Part shown: positions 29,971-36,267 of the stretch, one piece after another
Numbering within the stretch: the first letter of the stretch is position 1
Layout of the letters: each line of letters starts with the position of its first letter
DNA from: Candidatus Venteria ishoeyi
GTDB taxonomy: Bacteria > Pseudomonadota > Gammaproteobacteria > Beggiatoales > Beggiatoaceae
Assembly: GCF_030378065.1 (NCBI RefSeq)
Contig: NZ_JAUCGJ010000047.1
Location: 1 to 36,267, forward strand
Direction of reading: 5' to 3'
DNA: 36,267 bases
The notes under the pieces: model-generated
Told to the model about the DNA's origin: nothing
The model's database searches: none
What the model saw: the letters and a program-made list of their open reading frames with translations, nothing else
Translations under genes and position numbers: made by a program

Positions 29971-32900
29971 TCATTGTAGTTTTTCTCCTGTTTTAGCAGA
30001 CAGTTTCATTAATAAGGCAACTGCGGCATCATATTCGAGCTTGTGCACAAACTTCCCAAATTCATCTGCTGTATTTGTTCCCACAGTGTTCTTGAGATAG
30101 CTTAGCACTGTGTTCAGCAGCTTCTGGTTTACAACTTCATTTTTACGCAGCATTGTGAAGATTGTTTGCATGGCAACCACACCCTGTTCCGAATCCACTT
30201 CCAAAGTAATATCAGGAAGCGGGGGCAGGCTCGCCAGTCCGGTTTTCACCTCATCCATAGTCTGCTGGAATTTTTTGCGCATGTCAGCGGTTATTTCTGT
30301 GCCATCAAGTAAAGCCTGGTGAATAGTAGTTATTGCTTCAGCCAGATGCGTGGCCCCGAAGGTCGCTGCCAGTCCTTTGAGTGTATGTGTTTTCCGGTGT
30401 AGAACTTCCGTATTCTCCACGTCCAGGCTATCCATAATGTCAGAAAATTTACTATCAAGTTGTTCCTGAAAATGAAATAACATCCTATGATAAAAATCTG
30501 CATTATGATTTGCTCGCTCAAGCCCCTTTTGCAGATCAAACCCCTTCAGAGATTCGGGAAGAGCTGAAGCCGAGCTGTCAGTTTGGGATTGAACCATTTT
30601 CCCGTTGCTTTGTAAGTAACGGCACATGATGGTGTAGAGTTCGCCGCAGTCAATGGGTTTGGCAAGATGAGCATTGGCTCCGGCCTTGTATGATTTTGCA
30701 CGTTCAGCATCCATGACAGCCGCAGACAGGGCAATAATTGGCAGGTCGGCATGATCCTGGCGAATCCGACGGGTCGCTTCAAATCCATCCATCACCGGCA
30801 TCTGTAAATCCATCAAGATCATATCAAACTGTTGCTGTGTGAGTCTGTCCAAGGCTTCTTGGCCGTTATTGGCAATAACAACTTCAACGCCTGTATCTGC
30901 AAGCATATTTAGGGCAACATCCTGGTTCAGACGGTTGTCTTCCACCAGCAGCACAGCGTAATCTGTCAAGACTGGAATGTCGATGGCATGTGTTTCTACT
31001 GAAACCATTGGCCCATAGCCTCTGGCTTCGGATATGGCAGTAAACAGATTTGAGGTGGTCACCGGCTTGGAAAGAAATGCGTCAAATTTGGGGCAATCAG
31101 CCGGTAGCTCATCTTGTTTGTAGGCACTGACAATACACATGGATGTATGGCGTATATCCATGTCATCAGCTTCCTGTATCTCATTGAGTACTCTGATCAC
31201 GCCCGGGCTGTCAAATTCTCCGGGCATTTTCCAATCCAGCAAAATACAATCAAAGGGTTCTCCAGCCTGAACAGCGGCCTTGACAGCATCAATCGCTGCG
31301 GCTCCACTCTCGGCTTCTGTCACCACAACCTGTACGCTTTCCAGTATATCCCGCAGGATACGGCGTGCTGTGGGATGATTGTCAACTACCAGGACCGAGT
31401 GCAGGTTCAGTGTAGACCAATCTGTTTTTGATAAATCCGGCATCCCCACAGGAAGTGTCAGTTCAAAGAAAAACTTGCTACCTTCTCCAAGTATGGATTC
31501 AACCTCAAGCGTACCGCCCATGTGTTCTATCAGTCTGCTGCTGATGACCAGTCCCAAACCGGTGCCACCGTATTTTCGTGTGGTGGACGTATCGGCTTGA
31601 GAAAATGCGTGAAACAGTGTATCAAGCTGCTCTTTACTCAGACCGATACCGGTATCCCGTACCTCAAAATGGATACTGACCTCTTCGCCCTGCACCAAAG
31701 CATCAGGTTCTAAAGAATCCTTCCGCGCCTGTGCTTCAGAGTTGTTTACCCGTGTCACAGATAATTCGACGAGTCCTTGTTGGGTAAACTTTATCGCATT
31801 ACCCAAAAGATTGGTAAGCACCTGCCCCAGACGGAGATCGTCGCCAACCAGCGCATCGGGAAGCTCAGGGGATAGATGAAAAAACAGATCAATGTGTTGA
31901 TCTCCGGCAGCCGTTCCAAACAGGGATTTCATCTGATTGAGCAGTTTATCTGTGTGAAAATTGTGCGGATCTAATTCCAGCTTGCCGGCTTCAATCTTGG
32001 AGAAATCCAGGATATCATTAATAATTCCAAGCAGCAGATGAGACGAGTTATGTACCATATTGACATACTCTTTCTGCTTCTCATTCAGGGGCGTTCGCAT
32101 CAGCATTTGGCTCATGCCGATCACTGCGTTCATGGGGGTGCGGATTTCATGACTCATATTGGCAAGAAATTCGCTCTTAGTTTGGCTGGCGGCTTCGGCT
32201 TCCTTCTTTGCTTGTTGCAATGCCTCATTCGCCTGTTTGTGCTCGGTGATGTCTTGAATAACCTCCAGTTTACAGCGTGTGCTGTCAATATCGGTATAAG
32301 GTACGGCGATAATGTCAAAGGTTCTACCATCAGTCATTGTAGGCTGATAATGTGTCGTTTTCCCCTCGTCAATTACCCTGGGTAGCTGGCAATATGTGCA
32401 GGGCGACTCACGACCACTCATATCCCGGTAACAGATCTTGCCCACAACATCGCCAAAAGCCTCAATCATTGGTGCATTCATGAATCGCACCCGATACTCG
32501 TCATCAACGACAAAGAGTAAAATACCTGCCCCACTGATGGCGTCCAACAGAGTGCGCTGCCACTCATCACTCACCCGCAGCGCCTCTTCCATCTGTTTGC
32601 GCTCGGTAATATCAACTATTATTCCATCAAGGAAGCGAACTTTACCTTGTTCATCGAATATGCCTTGCCCCTTCTCATAGCACCAACAGATGTCTCCATC
32701 AGCACCAATAATACGATATTCAAGGGTGTAATACTCTTTCCCGGTAATTTTTTCCAGGATAAACATTTCCACTATGTGTTTGTCTTCAGGATGAATTATT
32801 GAAGCCCAACTTCGAACAGCATTGTTCAGAAAATCGCTTGCCGGATACCCGCTGAGTATCTCTGCTTCGCTGCTGATAAATTCCATAGTCCAGTACTCAT

Positions 32901-35163
32901 CGCATTGACACCGGTAACTTACACATGGCATGTTCACAACAAGAGAACGATATCTTTCTTCACTTTCTTGCAGGGCTTTTTCGGTCTGCTTGCGCTCGGT
33001 CACGTCCTGAACTGTACCTACCAGCAAGATAGTCTTTCCTGTTTCGTCGGTCACTGCCTCACCGATGGTATGAATCGTCTTTTCAGTGCCGTCTTTATAG
33101 AGTAAACGATGTTTGATATTCCAATTTTCTCCATATTCTATCCCTCTCCTGATACAAGAAAGATCATATTCCCTGTCATCTGGATGGACGACAGCGGCAA
33201 ATGCATCAAGTGTGGTTTCCTCCCGGCTGAGACCAAAAATCCGAAACAATTCATCGGAGCCTTCTATCTCTTGAGTCTCGGGATCAAGCTTCCAATGGCC
33301 TATATGGGCGATTGTCTGGGCTTCTTTAAGATAGTGTTCACTTTCTCGCAGCATCTCTTCCGTCTGCTTGCGCTCGGTAATGTCGTGGTTGCTACCGCGT
33401 TGGCCCAGGGAACATCCATCAGGACTCTGTACTGGCTGACAAACGTGGCCGATCCAACGTTGTTCGCCGTTGCGGGTGACAATACGAAAGTCTATGGGAA
33501 GTATCTCGCCTGTCTCTAGTGCTGTGTGCGTGTGGTCTGCGAACAGACTTCGGTCATCGGGGTGGATAATGCTCTGGAGCAGAGCTGGATTTTGGATGAA
33601 CTCGTCAGCACGATATCCGGTGATCCGCTCGCACGATGGCGAAACATAGACATAGTTTCCGGCGGGGTCAATCCAATACTCCCAATTGTAGGTAAAATCG
33701 GCCACAGTACGGAACTGTTCTTTACTTTTTTGTAATTTTTCTTTCGCCTGCTTGTGCTCGCTGATCTCCTTGTGCAAATCAATGGTACGCTCTTTGACGA
33801 TATCTTCCAGATGTTCCCGGTATTTTCGCAGTTCATCCTCGGCGTGCCTGCGTTCGGTGATGTCAGTGAACACAGTCGCAAACTGCCCCTGTTGGGGGCA
33901 GTAGATAAGCATCTCAAAATATCGATCAAACTCTTGAGCGTAGTTCTCGATTCGGGCAGGATTCCCGGTCAAGGCAACCTTGCCACAGGTATCAATCCAG
34001 TAAGATTCTGTTTGGGGTAGAATTTGGAACACCGTTTTTCCAACGATGTCTATTGCCCTTAGCCCCGTCATCTCTTCAAAAGCCGGGTTTACCTCCAGGA
34101 AACGGTAATCATAAGGTTTGTCGGCTTTGTCGCAAATGATTTCGGACAGAGCAAAACCGTTGAGCATTGTGTTGATAAGCGTGCGATAGCGTTCTTCGCT
34201 TTCATGCAGGGTATCTATCACCTTCTTGCGTTCTGGAATAACACGGATTTCTTTAATGAACAATATCAGTGAAATACCAATTAAAACTATCAAGGGAATA
34301 CCGAAAATAAGGATTTCCGGATGTTCCTCAACAAATTGTGTCAACGGTAGCTGGGGAGAAGAAAAAACAATAACTTTCCATTCACTCTTTTCAATTGAAC
34401 TCATCTGATAAAGATAGTTGCGGGATAGCAAAGAAATGGTCTCAGGTGAGTGATGCTCAGCAAGTTTCTGGTTGGGAGCCAGTGTCTGTAATGGTTTTCC
34501 AATGGTATGAGCGAAATCTTTCGAGGTGAAAAGGATGGTTTGATCACGTCCAATAATGACGACTGTGTGTGCTTGTTCCTTGCTGAGCTTTTCCCATAGA
34601 TTTTGTAACTCTTGAAACCTTAGCGATACTCCGATGATACCATCGAACTTACTTGCTGAATTCAATAGAGAGATGCTGACTCCCGTGACCAGTAAACCGG
34701 ATAGTGGGCCCTTATGCGGCTCCATAATATATTCGGGTTTCCCCTGGGAAAGTTCTCGGAAGAAATCCAGGTTTGCCACCAGCCCCGGTTGATTCAAGGG
34801 CATTCCTGAGCAAAAAAAAGCGCCATTTTTATCCACAGCGGCATAATTAACCACATTGGGGGAGTCAGCATTCAGCCTCCCAAACACCTGGTTGCAAACC
34901 TCTGTTTTTTGTTGGGTGATAAAGGGCGTTCGTGACAGCGTTTCAAGCGTAGTTATATACTTTTCAAAATAATATTCTGTCTCATATTGTATTTTATCAC
35001 TGACCTTGACAATCTCGGTTGCCAAATACGTTGACTTTTGATAATAAGAATGGATGAGATAGGCCAGGAAAAAAAATGTGATTCCTATAATCAGGATTCC
35101 TGCTGCCCATAGAAAAACCTTCTCTTCCCCAAAAATGGGTGCCTTTTTAATTTTAGATTTCAT
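29971..35163 (-). CDS. Cache/PAS hybrid histidine kinase with two REC domains and HPt
   Basis: The 1730-residue sensor has membrane helices at about 17-38 and 283-303 enclosing a double-Cache-like extracytoplasmic domain (about 45-280). Five PAS domains follow (about 321-440, 481-598, 608-724, 736-855, 866-974). The transmitter has His1005 ([10 protein letters not shown]), HATPase (about 1105-1240), REC1 with Asp1310, REC2 with Asp1452, and HPt with His1593, then the same tail as the other two kinases. In REC1 one residue of the acidic pair is Asn (VDNHP), so metal binding there may be weakened. The fifth PAS contains a C-x10-CxxC cluster. It is the first gene of the operon, with GAGAAG close to the ATG. 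Its stop overlaps the remnant diguanylate cyclase start by ATGA. Confidence 0.92.
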   Translation of the reverse strand: MKSKIKKAPIFGEEKVFLWAAGILIIGITFFFLAYLIHSYYQKSTYLATEIVKVSDKIQYETEYYFEKYITTLETLSRTPFITQQKTEVCNQVFGRLNADSPNVVNYAAVDKNGAFFCSGMPLNQPGLVANLDFFRELSQGKPEYIMEPHKGPLSGLLVTGVSISLLNSASKFDGIIGVSLRFQELQNLWEKLSKEQAHTVVIIGRDQTILFTSKDFAHTIGKPLQTLAPNQKLAEHHSPETISLLSRNYLYQMSSIEKSEWKVIVFSSPQLPLTQFVEEHPEILIFGIPLIVLIGISLILFIKEIRVIPERKKVIDTLHESEERYRTLINTMLNGFALSEIICDKADKPYDYRFLEVNPAFEEMTGLRAIDIVGKTVFQILPQTESYWIDTCGKVALTGNPARIENYAQEFDRYFEMLIYCPQQGQFATVFTDITERRHAEDELRKYREHLEDIVKERTIDLHKEISEHKQAKEKLQKSKEQFRTVADFTYNWEYWIDPAGNYVYVSPSCERITGYRADEFIQNPALLQSIIHPDDRSLFADHTHTALETGEILPIDFRIVTRNGEQRWIGHVCQPVQSPDGCSLGQRGSNHDITERKQTEEMLRESEHYLKEAQTIAHIGHWKLDPETQEIEGSDELFRIFGLSREETTLDAFAAVVHPDDREYDLSCIRRGIEYGENWNIKHRLLYKDGTEKTIHTIGEAVTDETGKTILLVGTVQDVTERKQTEKALQESEERYRSLVVNMPCVSYRCQCDEYWTMEFISSEAEILSGYPASDFLNNAVRSWASIIHPEDKHIVEMFILEKITGKEYYTLEYRIIGADGDICWCYEKGQGIFDEQGKVRFLDGIIVDITERKQMEEALRVSDEWQRTLLDAISGAGILLFVVDDEYRVRFMNAPMIEAFGDVVGKICYRDMSGRESPCTYCQLPRVIDEGKTTHYQPTMTDGRTFDIIAVPYTDIDSTRCKLEVIQDITEHKQANEALQQAKKEAEAASQTKSEFLANMSHEIRTPMNAVIGMSQMLMRTPLNEKQKEYVNMVHNSSHLLLGIINDILDFSKIEAGKLELDPHNFHTDKLLNQMKSLFGTAAGDQHIDLFFHLSPELPDALVGDDLRLGQVLTNLLGNAIKFTQQGLVELSVTRVNNSEAQARKDSLEPDALVQGEEVSIHFEVRDTGIGLSKEQLDTLFHAFSQADTSTTRKYGGTGLGLVISSRLIEHMGGTLEVESILGEGSKFFFELTLPVGMPDLSKTDWSTLNLHSVLVVDNHPTARRILRDILESVQVVVTEAESGAAAIDAVKAAVQAGEPFDCILLDWKMPGEFDSPGVIRVLNEIQEADDMDIRHTSMCIVSAYKQDELPADCPKFDAFLSKPVTTSNLFTAISEARGYGPMVSVETHAIDIPVLTDYAVLLVEDNRLNQDVALNMLADTGVEVVIANNGQEALDRLTQQQFDMILMDLQMPVMDGFEATRRIRQDHADLPIIALSAAVMDAERAKSYKAGANAHLAKPIDCGELYTIMCRYLQSNGKMVQSQTDSSASALPESLKGFDLQKGLERANHNADFYHRMLFHFQEQLDSKFSDIMDSLDVENTEVLHRKTHTLKGLAATFGATHLAEAITTIHQALLDGTEITADMRKKFQQTMDEVKTGLASLPPLPDITLEVDSEQGVVAMQTIFTMLRKNEVVNQKLLNTVLSYLKNTVGTNTADEFGKFVHKLEYDAAVALLMKLSAKTGEKLQ

Positions 35164-35222
35164 TTCTTCTCACTGTCTGCTGTGTAGCGTGTTCCATTGC
35201 CGACTATCGTGGTAAAACCACT

Positions 35223-35335
35223 TAGGAGACTGTCCAAGAGTAGTAAAGCCAGTGATTCTGTTAAATTTAACCTATTATTTATCAATGACTTAAAAAGCCA
35301 GTTTTTTAAAAACTGAGTTCTCGGACAGGCTTCTA
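35223..35335. mobile_element. TA-flanked MITE-like element (109 bp)
   Basis: Between two TA dinucleotides (35223-35224 and 35334-35335) the sequence starts GGAGACTGTCCAAGAG and ends with the inverse of GAAGCCTGTCCGAGAA. This is a terminal inverted repeat of about 14 bases with three mismatches around a shared CTGTCC core. An internal A/T-rich palindrome (CAGTTTTT/AAAAACTG) lies near the right end. There is no coding capacity for a transposase. Its termini differ from the 172-bp elements, so it is a separate family. It starts about 60 bases upstream of the first kinase start codon. Confidence 0.65.
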
Positions 35336-35618
35336 GTAGCACTCCCTTTTATTAAATCATAGCCGCAGTAAGGGTTGTATTTTTTATGAAGGCTTCTATG
35401 TATTTGAGTGAAGTTAAATAAAATCTTGACTCTCTATCAGCGCTCTTTTATGCTCACTGAGCTTAGAAGCAGCGGGTAAATTTTACACCTTACTCTGCCT
35501 TCACTCATGAGGTTTTAGCAACAGCTTCTTAAGGGATGGCCCTGCAATAACTGTTTCTATTTTTTCTGTCATCCATCTCCCTTGTGACAAGAGTTATATA
35601 CTATCGTTATGCGATCCT

Positions 35619-35643
35619 TAGCGTACCTTGGAAAGGTGCGCTA
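35619..35643. repeat. 11-bp stem hairpin in the leader of the Cache gene
   Basis: The arms TAGCGTACCTT and AAGGTGCGCTA pair over 11 positions (one G-T wobble) around a GGA loop, ending 80 bases before the Cache start codon. It lacks a T-run, so it is not a typical terminator. It may be a REP-like palindromic unit or an RNA structure in the 5' leader. I compared it with c-di-GMP riboswitch motifs and saw no match. Confidence 0.6.
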
Positions 35644-35723
35644 TGACGGCACAATCTTCGGGAGTTTATTGTTGGATGGTTTTTTAGCTGTTAGCAACTA
35701 TTTTAGATAATGAGGATATCAAT

Positions 35724-36191
35724 ATGAAGAAAACTTATGTTTTGCTGAGTTCTGCACTACTGGCTTTAGGCTTGAATTCAGCTACTTGGGCGGCAACTGC
35801 TGATATGGCCACCCCGGATGAAGCAAAAGCCTTGAGTGAAAAGGCGGCAGCCGCAGTGAATGATACTGGCAAAGAAAAAGCCTTTGCCGCTTTTGCCGAC
35901 AATAAAGCAGGTTTTCTGGAAAAAGATCTCTATGTATTTTGTATGGATATGCAAGGGGTTATGCTCTCCCATGCCAAGAAACCTCAACTGGTTGGTAAAA
36001 ACTTGCTTGAGTTCAACAAATATGGTGATTTTTTATTCAAGAGCATGATCAAGACTGCAAAATCTGAAACCGCTGCTGGCTGGGTTGATTACAAATGGCC
36101 TTACCCAGGCAGTGAAGAGATTCGTGACAAAACCAGCTATGTTGTTACCAATAAAGAAGGGTTTTTCTGTGGTGTTGGCGCTTATAAATAA
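35724..36191 (+). CDS. Secreted single-Cache-domain protein
   Basis: The 155-residue protein has a clear signal peptide (1-23, ending TWA). The remainder is a single Cache domain (sCache_2 type), recognisable from FCMDMQGVMLSHAKKPQLVGKN, then a WVDYKWPYPG segment and a closing KEGFFCGVGAYK. Such domains bind small ligands such as carboxylates, usually as the periplasmic part of chemoreceptors or kinases. Here the domain is a separate periplasmic protein with no membrane anchor or output. It may deliver ligand to a partner receptor. The two cysteines (in FCMD and FFCG) could form a disulfide. The start is supported by GAGGA about eight bases upstream. The next ORF begins 33 bases downstream and could be that receptor. 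Confidence 0.88.
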   Translation: MKKTYVLLSSALLALGLNSATWAATADMATPDEAKALSEKAAAAVNDTGKEKAFAAFADNKAGFLEKDLYVFCMDMQGVMLSHAKKPQLVGKNLLEFNKYGDFLFKSMIKTAKSETAAGWVDYKWPYPGSEEIRDKTSYVVTNKEGFFCGVGAYK

Positions 36192-36223
36192 GCCGCTTAG
36201 ACCAGTGATTAAAAGATAGATTT

Positions 36224-36267
36224 ATGCTTTCTTTTAAACCTGGAAGTATTTTCAGTATTTTTCTGGA
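36224..36267 (+). CDS. Start of a downstream gene, possibly a membrane chemoreceptor or sensor (partial)
   Basis: An ATG 33 bases after the Cache gene, preceded by AAGATAG, opens a frame that runs off the window after 14 codons (MLSFKPGSIFSIFL). The short basic-then-hydrophobic start resembles the N-termini of some methyl-accepting chemotaxis proteins. The adjacent periplasmic Cache protein would fit such a partner. Fourteen residues are too few for a firm call. Confidence 0.3.
   Translation, partial: MLSFKPGSIFSIFL

Larger units (their letters stand above)
29263..29974 (-). pseudogene. Destroyed REC-GGDEF diguanylate cyclase with MITE insertion
   Basis: Three pieces of a paralogue of the intact diguanylate cyclase survive in order. 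The start codons from 29974 read like the first 14 residues of the intact gene (MNT..QK..LII). After a frameshift and loss of the receiver, IPNRYAFD through LQREWSHA and LLMIDIDNF is readable at about 29926-29822. Then two mobile units intervene. The C-terminal part from SHEHSDTAPM to the stop lies at 29263-29450. Missing are the receiver, the GGDEF motif and the I-site, so no catalysis is possible. The original ATGA overlaps with both neighbouring kinases are intact. A chance ATG within the mobile unit (29523) opens an in-frame 86-codon ORF into the surviving C-terminus. Confidence 0.88.
35164..35723. other. Divergent intergenic region (kinase operon / Cache protein)
   Basis: About 560 bases separate the kinase operon from the Cache gene. 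The region holds a small hairpin, GTGGT-AAA-ACCAC, at 35209-35221, a TA-flanked 109-bp element right next to it, and a stretch at 35340-35600 in which I recognise no gene. A strong 11-bp hairpin follows at 35619-35643, and then the leader of the Cache gene with GAGGA about eight bases before its ATG. A TATACT (35597-35602) could be a -10 box but has no good -35 partner. Confidence 0.5.

Noticed and set aside
35160-35342. 60-codon minus-strand ORF ending in an ATGA overlap with the first kinase
   Set aside because: Most of it is translated mobile-element sequence (35223-35335). The overlap looks like the operon's other junctions but is probably coincidence.
35501-35572. 23-codon minus-strand ORF starting MTEKIETVIAG
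   Set aside because: It is too short, has no SD or recognisable family, and the surrounding sequence has many stops. It could be an old insertion-sequence fragment, but I cannot support that.
35596-35700. Possible c-di-GMP riboswitch before the Cache gene
   Set aside because: The hairpin leader lies near a c-di-GMP locus, but the conserved GEMM core and its tetraloop-receptor elements are not visible.

Overview
The window looks like chromosomal DNA of a gammaproteobacterium. GcvR, FtsX and a YadG/YadH-type ABC pair are typical of that class. The large PAS-rich hybrid kinases, an exosortase system, short TA-flanked repeats and a heptanucleotide repeat would suit an environmental (for example sulfur- or methane-oxidising) lineage. 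The genus cannot be read from the sequence, and no rRNA, tRNA or CRISPR array was seen.

Layout. Positions 1-3175 (minus strand): a TPR-containing membrane class III adenylate cyclase, then an overlapping gcvR, then a C-terminally truncated AAA ATPase. Positions 3299-6902 (plus): ftsX without ftsE, and a large glycosyltransferase with two GT-A domains behind a duplicated N-terminal domain. A five-copy TTTACGG repeat lies at the end of that gene. Positions 6986-10619 (minus): a compact exosortase module made of a VIT/vWA protein with a PEP-CTERM-like tail, an exosortase with its Cys/Arg/His triad, and an EpsI-like protein. Positions 10731-14027 (minus): an RND pump without a partner adaptor. 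Positions 14368-16061 (plus): an ABC-2 ATPase/permease pair.

Positions 16144-35163 (minus) form one signalling operon of about 19 kb. In transcription order it holds a 1730-aa PAS hybrid kinase, a destroyed diguanylate cyclase, a 2608-aa hybrid kinase with about 10 PAS and 2 GAF domains, a 1457-aa double-propeller hybrid kinase, and an intact REC-GGDEF diguanylate cyclase. Every junction is a 4-base ATGA or GTGA overlap. All three kinases end in the same HisKA-HATPase-REC-HPt-tail module, so the likely output is phosphotransfer to the terminal diguanylate cyclase and control of c-di-GMP.

The second diguanylate cyclase gene has lost its receiver domain and its GGDEF active site. The gap in its catalytic domain is filled by a head-to-tail pair of 172-bp TA-flanked MITE-like elements. 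A second, unrelated TA-flanked element sits just upstream of the operon. On the far right, divergently oriented, is a secreted single-Cache protein, followed by the first codons of a gene that may encode a chemoreceptor or other membrane sensor.
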